Position numbers and translations under genes: made by a program. Shown here piece after piece: positions 7,050-14,377 of a stretch of 16,326 bases of DNA. The stretch is from JAHBXC01 sp964350875 (GTDB taxonomy: Bacteria > Planctomycetota > Phycisphaerae > Phycisphaerales > UBA1924). Each line of letters begins with the position of its first letter. Within the stretch, counting starts at the first letter, position 1. Under the pieces are notes generated by a model that searched no databases, was not told the origin of the DNA, and saw nothing but the letters and a program-made list of their open reading frames with translations. The stretch covers positions 1 through 16,326 of the forward strand of contig CAYGLT010000054.1 of NCBI GenBank assembly GCA_964350875.1, read 5' to 3'.

Positions 7050-8231
7050 ATGCACGGACGCCCCGGGACAACCATGTTCGCACGCCCCGCGCTGACCGCG
7101 CTCGCCTTGGCGATGTTCGCGTCGGCTGTGGATGCGGGCGACCCGCCGCCGTTCCTCCCGCCCTCGCTCCAGAAGATCGTGGAGCAGGCGCGAGCGAACG
7201 AGAAGGCCGCCGAACCGCGCGAGCCGCGATCGGACGAGTTGTTCGAGGATCTGCGCAATGTGTCGTCGGGTGATCTCACGCTGGGCGAGGTGATCGACCG
7301 GCTGGGATCGGACGACCTCGCGGAGCGTGAACGCGCGTCTGAACTGCTCGCGAATGTCGCGATGTGGGACGAGGAGATCCTCGCCAAGGCGTGCGAACTC
7401 CCGGAAGTGTGTTCGGAACGGCGCGCGAGGCTGCGCGACGCGATCTACACGAGGTTCCTGAACTCGCCGCGCCCCGCGATCGGGATCCGGATGGCGCCCG
7501 GCGCCGAGTCGGGCATCCGCGTCGAGCGACTCGAAGCGGGCTTCCCGGCGGGCAAGACGCTCCGCGCGAATGACGAGATTCTGGTGATAGGCGGCGTCGA
7601 TCTGCGCCCGACGAAGACCGATCAGGGGCCGCTGATGGCGGCGATCGCGTCGTTCGATCCGGGCGACCTCGTCGATGTGCTCGTCCTGCGTGAAGGCAGG
7701 GAGATCGAACTGCAGATCGAACTCGGCAGTTGGGACGATCTGAATCAGCAGGCGCGGGCGCGTCAGAACGAGGTCATGCGCCGCGCACTGGCGCTGCGCA
7801 TGCACCGCAAGGGGTACGACCTGGACTCGGACACCGGCAGACCGATCGCGGCCCCCGTCTCACGCTTCGACTGGAAGCAGGCGTCGCGGCGCGTCGTGCG
7901 GCCGACCCAGAGCGTCAGTCTCATGTCGGGCGGTGAAGCGTCGCTCGTTCCCGGCCGTCCGAGCGGCGGGATGGGCGCGGTGAACCCGAGCATCGCGTTG
8001 CGCGCGGAGCGTGCGAAGAACGACTTCAAGCAGCCCGCGGACCGGCAGGCGATGGACCGCGAGGCCATCGCGAAGATCAACGCGATCGATATGCAGATCA
8101 ACTCGCTGACCGAGAAGATCAACGACCCGCGCGCCACCGAAGAGGAGCGTGCGGCGTTACGCGAGACGATGCGTGAACTCACGCTGCATCGGCGGCGACT
8201 CGTCCTCGTCGCGACCGATCCCGACCGCTGA
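7050..8231 (+). CDS. Secreted PDZ-domain protein, function unknown
   Basis: The 393-residue protein begins with a Sec signal peptide (hydrophobic core about 14-27; likely cleavage after Val-Asp-Ala at 27-29). A helical region at about 75-135 resembles a single HEAT-type repeat pair (LGEVIDRLGSDDLAERERA). A PDZ domain follows at about 142-226, with the carboxylate-binding-like GIRM, then GIRVERLEAGFPAGK and the typical LRANDEILVIGGVDL. Residues 230-330 are low in predicted structure, and 330-388 form a charged coiled coil. No protease triad is present, so it is more likely a periplasmic binding or scaffold protein than an HtrA-type enzyme. ATG 7050 has GAGGA at 7041-7045, rather close; an internal ATG at 7074 would still give a signal peptide. 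It converges on leuS with an 18-base gap and no clear terminator. Confidence 0.85.
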   Translation: MHGRPGTTMFARPALTALALAMFASAVDAGDPPPFLPPSLQKIVEQARANEKAAEPREPRSDELFEDLRNVSSGDLTLGEVIDRLGSDDLAERERASELLANVAMWDEEILAKACELPEVCSERRARLRDAIYTRFLNSPRPAIGIRMAPGAESGIRVERLEAGFPAGKTLRANDEILVIGGVDLRPTKTDQGPLMAAIASFDPGDLVDVLVLREGREIELQIELGSWDDLNQQARARQNEVMRRALALRMHRKGYDLDSDTGRPIAAPVSRFDWKQASRRVVRPTQSVSLMSGGEASLVPGRPSGGMGAVNPSIALRAERAKNDFKQPADRQAMDREAIAKINAIDMQINSLTEKINDPRATEEERAALRETMRELTLHRRRLVLVATDPDR

Positions 8232-8249
8232 TCGCGGCGGAACGCCCGC

Positions 8250-11174
8250 TCAACCCACGACGATGTTGACGAGCCGTCCGGGCACGACGATCACCTTGCG
8301 CACCGTCTTGCCGTCGATAGCCGCCTGCACCTTGGGAGAGGCGAGGGCCGCGAGTTCGAGTTGCTTGGCGTCGGCGTCGGGGGCGATCGAGATGCGGTCC
8401 TTGGGCTTGCCCAGAACCTGCACGACGATCTCGACGGTCTCGGCCGCGAGCATCGCGGGGTCGAAGGCGGGCCATTCCGCGAGCGAGGCGAGCCCGGGGC
8501 TGGTCCCCGCGTGGGAGTGGATCCGCGCGTACATCTCCTCGGCGATGTGCGGCGCGAACGGGCAGAGGATCAGCGCGAAGCGTTCGGCTTGGTCGAGCGT
8601 GACGCCCGTCTTCATCGCGGCGTTGACGAACTCGATCATCGCGGCGATGGCGGTGTTGAACGAGAGGCGGTCGATGTCCTCGCCGACCTTCTTGATGGTC
8701 TTGTGGAGCGCACGCTCGGTGTCGTCGTTGCGCGCTTCGGCGAAGCGGACGGCGCCCGTGTCCTCGTCGATGAACAAACGCCACGCGCGCTGGAGGAAGC
8801 GGAACAGTCCGACGATGTCGCGCGGGTTCCACGGCTTGCTTGCCTCGATGGGCCCGAGGTACATCTCGTAGAGCCGGAAGGTGTCGGCGCCGAACTCGGC
8901 GATGACATCGTCGGGGTTGACGACATTCTTCAGGCTCTTGCTCATCTTGGCGACGATCTGCTTCACCGGTTTGCCGGTGGAACGCTCGACGAACTCGCCA
9001 TCGGCGCGCTCTTCCACCTCGTCAACCGGAACGAGCCCGCCCTCGGGACGCTCGTAGGCGAAGGACTGGATCAGTCCCTGGTGGCGCAGTTTGCGGATCG
9101 GCTCGGGCGTGCTGACCTCGCCGAGGTCGAAGAGCACCTTGTGCCAGAACCGCGCGTAGAGCAGGTGGAGCACCGCGTGCTCGTTGCCGCCCATGTACAG
9201 GTCGATGCCCCAGTCGCCGGCGCTCTTGCCGTCGGGTGTTTCGCCGCCGATCCAGTATCGCTCGGCGTCCTCGCCCACGAAGCGGTTCGGGTTCTGCGCG
9301 TCGCAATAGCGCAGGTAGTACCAGCATGAGCCGGCCCAGTTGGGCATCGTGTTGGTTTCACGGGTGAAGACCTTGCCGTCGCGCTCGACGCGCTTCCAGT
9401 CGGTCGCTTTACCAAGCGGCGGCTGGGGCTTGTCGCTCTCGACGGGCTGGAAATCCTCCATCTCCGGGAGCAGCACGGGCAGTTCGCTCTCGGGGAGCGC
9501 GTGCGCGTCGCCGTCCTCGTCGAACATGACCGGGAACGGCTCGCCCCAGTACCGCTGGCGGCTGAAGAGCCAGTCGCGGAGCCGGTAATTCGTGCGCGCG
9601 GCGCCGTTCTCGGATTTCTCGAGCCACGCGATGATCGTGCGCTTGGCCTCGTCTGTCGGCATGCCATTCAGCGAGACTTCGCTGTTACTGCTCTCGGCGG
9701 CCTCGCCGACGCCCGTGTAGCACTCATCGCCCGCGGCGATCTTCGCCCATTGCGCGTCGTCGTTCGGGCGCACGACGGGCTTGATCGGAAGTCCGAACGC
9801 GTTGGCGAACTCGAAATCGCGCTCGTCGTGGGCGGGGACCGCCATGATCGCGCCGGTGCCGTAGCCCGTGAGCACATAGTCCGCGATCCAGATCTGCACG
9901 CGCTCGCCGCTCGCGGGATTGAGCGCGTACGCGCCGGTGAAGACGCCGGTCTTCTTCTTCGACTCCTGGCGTTCGACATCGGTGAGCCCGGCGACACTCT
10001 CGCGGTACTTGTTCACGGCGTCGCGCTGGGCGGCGGTGGTGATGTCTTCCACGAGCGGGTGTTCGGGCGCGAGCACCATGTAGGTGGAGCCGAAGATCGT
10101 GTCGGGTCGGGTGGTGAAGACGCGGATCGTCTCGCCGGTCGCTTCGCCGCCGTCGGAGAGCACGGGGAAATCGATCTCGGCGCCCTCGCTCTTGCCGATC
10201 CACTCGGCCTGCTGGACGCGTGTGCTCTCGGGCCAGTCGACGAGCGAGAGGTCGCGCACGAGGCGGTCGGCGTACGCGGTGATGCGGAGCATCCACTGGC
10301 GGAGCGGCATGCGTTTGACGGGGAACCCGCCTCGCTCGCTGCGACCGTCGATGATCTCCTCGTTCGCGAGCACGGTGCCGAGTTTGGGGCACCAGTTGAC
10401 CATCTGCTCGCCGATGTACGCGAGTCGCTGGTTGTCAACGACGGCGCGGCGTTCGTCGGCGGGGAGCGAGTTCCATTCGCGGAGCACGCCGTGCGCGATG
10501 CCGCCCTCGAGCGCGGACAGGTCGCGCGAAGTCTTGTCGGCGACGGCGATGTCGCCGTCGAGCGTGACGAGGATCTTGCCGCTGGCGAGCGCGTCGAGGA
10601 GCGTCTTGATCGGGGCGGCGGCGCCGCGGCCCTTGTTCTCGCGCGGGTCGTACCACGAGTTGTAGCAACGGAGCCAGATCCACTGCGTCCACTTGTAGTA
10701 CTCGGGGTCGATGGTCGCGATCTCGCGATCCCAGTCGTACGAGAAGCCGAAGCGCTTGAGTTGACGCCTGAAGGTGTCGATCGCCTTCTTCGTGGTCTCG
10801 CGCGGGTGCACATTCGTCGCGATGGCGTACTGCTCGGCGGGCAGCCCGAACGCGTCCCACCCCATGGGGTGAAGGACATTGAACCCGGTCATCCGCTTGT
10901 ATCGCGCGAGGATGTCGGTGGCGGTGTACCCCTCGGGGTGGCCGACATGCAGGCCCGAGCCGCTGGGGTACGGGAACATGTCAAGGGCGTAGAACTTGGG
11001 CTTGCGGGGATCGAAGCCTTCGTCGCCCGGGTTGGGCGCACGGAAGGCGCCCTGCTTGTCCCACGCGTCCTGCCAACGGTTCTCGATGGCGTCGGCGAGG
11101 GTGACGGTGTAGCGGTGTGCGGGTGCGCGGTCGCCGTCGGCCGGGGTGGTTCGATCGCTCGGGTCGTTGCTCAT
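8250..11174 (-). CDS. leuS: Leucyl-tRNA synthetase
   Basis: This cytosolic class I synthetase charges tRNA-Leu. At 974 residues it is longer than the 860 of E. coli. The HIGH motif is HVGH at 76-79 and KMSKS is at 743-747. The CP1 editing domain shows TTRPDTIFGSTYMVLAPEHP and, further on, GTGAIMAVPAHDERD, both typical of proofreading. WAGSCWYYLRYCD and YMGGNEHAVLHLLY mark the catalytic core, and the C-terminal tRNA-binding domain ends VPGRLVNIVVG. Between HVGH and NWCP (N260) there are about 75 more residues than in E. coli. The zinc-knuckle CxxC after VLANEEIIDG is replaced by RSERGG. ATG 11174 has no Shine-Dalgarno sequence, but TAGACT ends 7 bases upstream, suggesting a leaderless start. 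It follows folC by 42 bases. Confidence 0.98.
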   Translation of the reverse strand: MSNDPSDRTTPADGDRAPAHRYTVTLADAIENRWQDAWDKQGAFRAPNPGDEGFDPRKPKFYALDMFPYPSGSGLHVGHPEGYTATDILARYKRMTGFNVLHPMGWDAFGLPAEQYAIATNVHPRETTKKAIDTFRRQLKRFGFSYDWDREIATIDPEYYKWTQWIWLRCYNSWYDPRENKGRGAAAPIKTLLDALASGKILVTLDGDIAVADKTSRDLSALEGGIAHGVLREWNSLPADERRAVVDNQRLAYIGEQMVNWCPKLGTVLANEEIIDGRSERGGFPVKRMPLRQWMLRITAYADRLVRDLSLVDWPESTRVQQAEWIGKSEGAEIDFPVLSDGGEATGETIRVFTTRPDTIFGSTYMVLAPEHPLVEDITTAAQRDAVNKYRESVAGLTDVERQESKKKTGVFTGAYALNPASGERVQIWIADYVLTGYGTGAIMAVPAHDERDFEFANAFGLPIKPVVRPNDDAQWAKIAAGDECYTGVGEAAESSNSEVSLNGMPTDEAKRTIIAWLEKSENGAARTNYRLRDWLFSRQRYWGEPFPVMFDEDGDAHALPESELPVLLPEMEDFQPVESDKPQPPLGKATDWKRVERDGKVFTRETNTMPNWAGSCWYYLRYCDAQNPNRFVGEDAERYWIGGETPDGKSAGDWGIDLYMGGNEHAVLHLLYARFWHKVLFDLGEVSTPEPIRKLRHQGLIQSFAYERPEGGLVPVDEVEERADGEFVERSTGKPVKQIVAKMSKSLKNVVNPDDVIAEFGADTFRLYEMYLGPIEASKPWNPRDIVGLFRFLQRAWRLFIDEDTGAVRFAEARNDDTERALHKTIKKVGEDIDRLSFNTAIAAMIEFVNAAMKTGVTLDQAERFALILCPFAPHIAEEMYARIHSHAGTSPGLASLAEWPAFDPAMLAAETVEIVVQVLGKPKDRISIAPDADAKQLELAALASPKVQAAIDGKTVRKVIVVPGRLVNIVVG

Positions 11175-11181
11175 AGGGCGG

Positions 11182-11187
11182 AGTCTA
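11182..11187 (-). promoter_or_regulatory. TAGACT -10-like box, leaderless position, for leuS
   Basis: On the minus strand TAGACT is followed by 7 bases and then the leuS ATG. A -10 box at this distance would place transcription start at the A of the ATG. No Shine-Dalgarno sequence is present. It lies in the 42-base folC-leuS gap. Confidence 0.5.
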
Positions 11188-11216
11188 TCGCCCCGATCGG
11201 CCCGGTCCCGGCGCGG

Positions 11217-12725
11217 TCAGCGTGTCGCGGCGGCGCCGTTGCGTGCGGCGAGTTCGGCGAGCAGGGCCTTGGCCTCGCCCACGAGATAGAACGAGCCGGC
11301 GACAAGGATGAGATCGGTCTTCCCCACCGCGCGGTAGGCGATGTTGATCGCGTCCTTGAGGTTCGGCGCGACCTGGCTCATTTTGCCCGAGATCTCGGCG
11401 AAGGTGCGCTGGAGGTCCTTGGGGTCGGCGGCCCGTGGGTTGGACGACGAGCGGGTGAAGATCACCTTGTCGGCCCCAAGGTCCACCTTTTCGAGCATGC
11501 CGCGGATGTCCTTGTCGACGGCGCAGCCGAAGATGAGGACCATCGAGTCGTACGGGATGTGCGCGCCGACGGTCTTGATGAGCGCCCCCATCGAGGCCGC
11601 GTTGTGGGCGCCGTCGAGGAGGATCTTGGGCTGCTCGTAGACGAGGTCCATACGACCCGGGAGATAGGTGCACGACAGGCCGTGCGCGACATCGGCCTCG
11701 GGGGTGTCGATGCCGCGCGCCCGGAGGGTGTCGAGCGCGGCGAGCGCGAGGCCGCAGTTGAACGCCTGGTGCTCACCGGGGAGGGGCGAGGCGAAGTGCT
11801 CGAAACCGCTGCGCGGGCTGGTGACGCACACGCGGTGATGGGGCCCGAGGTCGGCGCTGCTCTCGAACCGGAAACTGAAGTCGATGTCCTGCCCGAGCAC
11901 TTCGAGTTTGGCGCCCGCGGCCTCGGCGACCTCGCGCATGGCTTCGATCACGCCCGGCGCTTGCGGGACGGTGATCGCCGCGCCGGATGATTTGAAGATT
12001 CCCGCCTTCTCGCGCGCGATCTCGGGGAGCGTGTCTCCCAGCACCTGTGAGTGGTCGAGGCTGATTTCGGTCACAAGGGCGACATCAGGGCGCACGATGT
12101 TGGTCGCGTCGAAGCGGCCGCCGAGTCCGACCTCGATCACGGCGATGTCGACGGCCTTCTCGGCGAAGTACATGAACCCGAGCGCGGTGAGGAGTTCGAA
12201 GTAGGTCGCCTCGCCGTGCTTGCCTTCGACGGCGGTGGCGGCGACGGCGACGCGCTCCATGCACGAGCGGAACTCGGCCTTGGTGATCATCTCGCCGTTG
12301 ATCTGCACACGCTCGCGGAGGTCGACCAGGTGGGGGCTGGTGTACATGCCGACGGTGTAGCCACAGCCCTCGAGGCAGGCGGCGAGCATGGCGCAGGCGC
12401 TGCCCTTGCCCTTGGTCCCGGCGACATGGACGATGCGCATGGCGTCCTGGGGATTGCCCAGTTGCTTGGCGAGGGCAGCCATGCGGTCGAGTTTGAAGGA
12501 ACCCCGGTGGTGCCGCGTGAGGCGTGCGCGTTCGAGATCGACGCGGGCGTTCAGATACCGCAGCGCGTCGTCGTACGACCTGAAGAGGGGCTTCGTCCGG
12601 GTCTTGCTGGCGCCGGCCCCTGCCTTGCGCGCGGGGCGGCTGGCGGGCTTCTTGGCGGTCTTGGACGAGGATTTCGGCTTCGAATCGGATGAAACCGCGG
12701 ATTTCGCGGTGGAGGACCTTGGCAT
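11217..12725 (-). CDS. folC: Bifunctional folylpolyglutamate / dihydrofolate synthase with a basic N-terminal extension
   Basis: FolC adds glutamate to dihydropteroate or tetrahydrofolate, using ATP, in the cytosol. The 502-residue protein shows the P-loop GTKGKGS at 103-109 and the folate-loop segment YTSPHLVDLRERVQINGE. EVGLGGRFDATNIV and EISLDHSQVLGDTLPEIAREKAGIFK follow, the latter holding the likely carbamylated lysine, and then LDGAHNAASM of the C-terminal domain. The conserved part begins near residue 50 (YDDALRYLNARVD). Residues 1-46 are an extension with 9 Lys and 4 Arg but only one acidic residue, which family members normally lack. ATG 12725 is chosen over 12743 because TATTCT lies just upstream and overlaps the longer start; there is no Shine-Dalgarno. 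A dihydrofolate synthase activity cannot be proved from sequence alone. Confidence 0.95.
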   Translation of the reverse strand: MPRSSTAKSAVSSDSKPKSSSKTAKKPASRPARKAGAGASKTRTKPLFRSYDDALRYLNARVDLERARLTRHHRGSFKLDRMAALAKQLGNPQDAMRIVHVAGTKGKGSACAMLAACLEGCGYTVGMYTSPHLVDLRERVQINGEMITKAEFRSCMERVAVAATAVEGKHGEATYFELLTALGFMYFAEKAVDIAVIEVGLGGRFDATNIVRPDVALVTEISLDHSQVLGDTLPEIAREKAGIFKSSGAAITVPQAPGVIEAMREVAEAAGAKLEVLGQDIDFSFRFESSADLGPHHRVCVTSPRSGFEHFASPLPGEHQAFNCGLALAALDTLRARGIDTPEADVAHGLSCTYLPGRMDLVYEQPKILLDGAHNAASMGALIKTVGAHIPYDSMVLIFGCAVDKDIRGMLEKVDLGADKVIFTRSSSNPRAADPKDLQRTFAEISGKMSQVAPNLKDAINIAYRAVGKTDLILVAGSFYLVGEAKALLAELAARNGAAATR

Positions 12726-12733
12726 GGAGCCAC

Positions 12734-12739
12734 AGAATA
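12734..12739 (-). promoter_or_regulatory. TATTCT -10-like box, leaderless position, for folC
   Basis: TATTCT on the minus strand is followed by 8 bases (GTGGCTCC) and then the folC ATG at 12725. The gap has no Shine-Dalgarno. It lies in the 48-base space after the membrane-protein gene. A bulged GC hairpin (about 12743-12760) lies just upstream of it. Confidence 0.5.
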
Positions 12740-12773
12740 GCACCCCGGGAGGGGGCTCCGGAAAGAATTTCGC

Positions 12774-13622
12774 TCAGGGCCGGGCGGGTTTTCCTTCGAC
12801 TGTCACATTCGTGTGTCGCGCCCGCCCCGGGTGCCCGAACCACGAGTTCTCGCGGTTGCCGGGCGGGTATTTCTCCCCCACCACGGCCTCGGCGCCGGCC
12901 ATCCCGTCCTCCTCCCGAACCCAGCCCCCGTCGAGATCGGGGAAGTCGATCACGCAGTTCTCGCACTTCTTGCCGTCGATGAACCGGATCGGGCACCAGA
13001 ACGACTCCACATTGCGGAGCATCTCCGACCCGAGCGCCCAGACGCCGGTCATCCAGTCGCAATAGAGGCACCAGATCAGGTCGTGGCCGACCAGCCCGCC
13101 GAACTTGTGGCGGGAGACATTGACCCACTCGCCCTGCCTGTACCTCGGGAAGCGCACGATCCACACCAGCGGCGGGTACACGATCAACTCCGCCAGACGA
13201 ACGAGCCAGAACACCGGCACCGCCAGCGCCGTCCACCACACCGCCGCGTGGTTCCTCAGCGGACCCACCGAACGGTTCAGCGCCTTGACGATGCGCGGCC
13301 CGCGCACCGCTTCGCGATGCATCAACTCGTGCGCACGCGTCCAGACGATCAGCGCAATGATCTGCCCGGCAACGCCCGCGATCAGGCCCAACCACCACGG
13401 GATCGGGGCGAGTTCCTCGTGGAACATCCGCGCGTTCGCGCCAAGCACCGGCCCGAGGAACCACGGCAGCGCGGTGAAGTACGCCACCAGCACATCAAGC
13501 AACGGCGCCCGGCACACAGCATCGTGTGCGCCGGGCGCGAGGTGTGCGGTGAGATGGAGCAAGCCTGCGCCGAGCAAGAGCACGACGAGGATCGCGGCGG
13601 CGACGAGGATCAGGGTCGTCAT
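12774..13622 (-). CDS. Conserved-looking membrane protein with HExxH and paired CxxC motifs
   Basis: I do not recognise a named family. The 282-residue protein has about four hydrophobic segments: about 2-27, 40-62, 75-95 and 127-155. A probable soluble C-terminal half follows. HELMH (His98, Glu99, His102) directly follows the third segment, a HExxH metal-site pattern. CLYC (Cys185, Cys188) and CENC (Cys220, Cys223) are 31 residues apart, with Cys210 between them, an arrangement compatible with a zinc ribbon. The segment from 181 to 231 is rich in Trp, Cys and aromatic residues and looks under strong constraint. The final 40 residues are charged and variable-looking. ATG 13622 is chosen because the first membrane segment begins at once and TACATT lies 6 bases upstream; a GTG at 13658 is an alternative. 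It follows the DJ-1 gene by 42 bases and precedes folC by 48. Confidence 0.8.
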   Translation of the reverse strand: MTTLILVAAAILVVLLLGAGLLHLTAHLAPGAHDAVCRAPLLDVLVAYFTALPWFLGPVLGANARMFHEELAPIPWWLGLIAGVAGQIIALIVWTRAHELMHREAVRGPRIVKALNRSVGPLRNHAAVWWTALAVPVFWLVRLAELIVYPPLVWIVRFPRYRQGEWVNVSRHKFGGLVGHDLIWCLYCDWMTGVWALGSEMLRNVESFWCPIRFIDGKKCENCVIDFPDLDGGWVREEDGMAGAEAVVGEKYPPGNRENSWFGHPGRARHTNVTVEGKPARP

Positions 13623-13628
13623 CGCGTG

Positions 13629-13634
13629 AATGTA
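13629..13634 (-). promoter_or_regulatory. TACATT -10-like box, leaderless position, for the membrane protein
   Basis: On the minus strand GGTACATT is followed by CACGCG and then ATG 13622, a 6-base spacing. No Shine-Dalgarno is present. The GGTACA part matches the box upstream of mscL. Confidence 0.5.
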
Positions 13635-13664
13635 CCACGCATGGCGGTCATGCCGCACAGATCA

Positions 13665-14249
13665 TCACACGGAAGCCTTCTGGCCCTCGTGCACGCCCTC
13701 GGCCAACTCTTCCACCAGTTTGTTGTTGAACGCGGGAAGATCGTCGGGCGAGCGGCTCGTGGTCAGCCCCTGATCGACGACCACCTCACGATCGACCCAC
13801 TTGGCGCCCGCGTTCTCGAGGTCCTTGCGGATCGACGAGAAGGAAGTCATCGTGCGGCCGTCGACGACATCCGCCTCGATGAGCATCTGGGGGCCGTGGC
13901 AGATGGCCGCCACCGGCTTGCCCTGCGCGAAGAAATCTCGCACGAAGGACACGGCCTTGTCGTCACGACGGAGTTTGTCGGGGTTGATCACGCCGCCCGG
14001 GAGGAGCAGGCCGCGATAGTCGTCGGCCGAGACATCCCCCACCGTCTTGTCGACGACGACGGAGTCGCCCCAATCGCCGTCCTTCCAGCCGCGGATCTTG
14101 CCGGAGTTGAGCGACACGATGTGCACCTCCGCGCCGGCGTTGCGCAGCGCTTCGACGGGGCTCGTCAGTTCGCTCTGTTCGTAGCCGTCGGTGACCAGGC
14201 ACGCGACGGTGCGACCGGTGAGCGGCTTGCTGTTGTTGCTGGTGGACAT
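13665..14249 (-). CDS. DJ-1/PfpI family protein (class I glutamine amidotransferase-like)
   Basis: The 194-residue protein is a single DJ-1/PfpI domain. It shows the strand VACLVTDGYEQSELTSP with the conserved Glu27, LLLPGG at 81-86, and the nucleophile elbow AICHGP with Cys117-His118. Members act as glyoxalase-like or protein-repair enzymes, stress chaperones or proteases; the sequence does not say which. The GWKDGDWG segment is typical of the bacterial YhbO/PfpI branch rather than of eukaryotic DJ-1. The last residues are charged and no signal peptide is present, so it is cytosolic. ATG 14249 is supported by AAGGAG at 14258-14263 with 8-base spacing. A leadered promoter with a direct repeat lies upstream, so it could be inducible. 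Confidence 0.92.
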   Translation of the reverse strand: MSTSNNSKPLTGRTVACLVTDGYEQSELTSPVEALRNAGAEVHIVSLNSGKIRGWKDGDWGDSVVVDKTVGDVSADDYRGLLLPGGVINPDKLRRDDKAVSFVRDFFAQGKPVAAICHGPQMLIEADVVDGRTMTSFSSIRKDLENAGAKWVDREVVVDQGLTTSRSPDDLPAFNNKLVEELAEGVHEGQKASV

Positions 14250-14302
14250 GAGAAGAACTCCTTCGAGTGGGTATCAAGGTCTTGCGAGACGCCGTCGCCT
14301 CG

Positions 14303-14332
14303 CTCATACCCAACGTTTCGGGAGTCACTCAA
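14303..14332 (-). promoter_or_regulatory. Possible promoter of the DJ-1/PfpI gene
   Basis: On the minus strand TTGAGT (14332-14327) and TATGAG (14308-14303) are separated by 18 bases, each matching four of six positions of the -35 and -10 consensus. They lie about 55-80 bases before the ATG. This is a weak match and needs a mapped transcription start. Confidence 0.3.
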
Positions 14333-14335
14333 AGC

Positions 14336-14365
14336 CGCGGTGAACGCGCGGTGAAACGGCGTTCA
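14336..14365. repeat. Direct repeat with 11-bp period and inverted repeat in the apaG/DJ-1 gap
   Basis: CGCGGTGAA occurs at 14336-14344 and 14347-14355, exactly one helical turn apart. An overlapping inverted repeat (TGAACGC 14341-14347, GCGTTCA 14359-14365, 11-base loop) shares part of it. The block abuts the possible -35 of the DJ-1 gene and lies 13 bases after the apaG stop. It could be an activator site or the end of the apaG transcript; no T-run follows. Confidence 0.4.
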
Positions 14366-14377
14366 TAGTCGCCGCGA

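Noticed and set aside
9501..11990. An 829-codon plus-strand frame opposite leuS and folC
   Set aside because: It runs through two conserved minus-strand genes and across their boundary, with no family motif and an Arg/Gly/Leu-rich composition typical of antisense frames.
12774..13622. Calling the HELMH protein a membrane metalloprotease or alkane hydroxylase
   Set aside because: A single HExxH is not enough: the second-site motifs of M48/M50 proteases and the further histidine boxes of AlkB-type enzymes are not visible.
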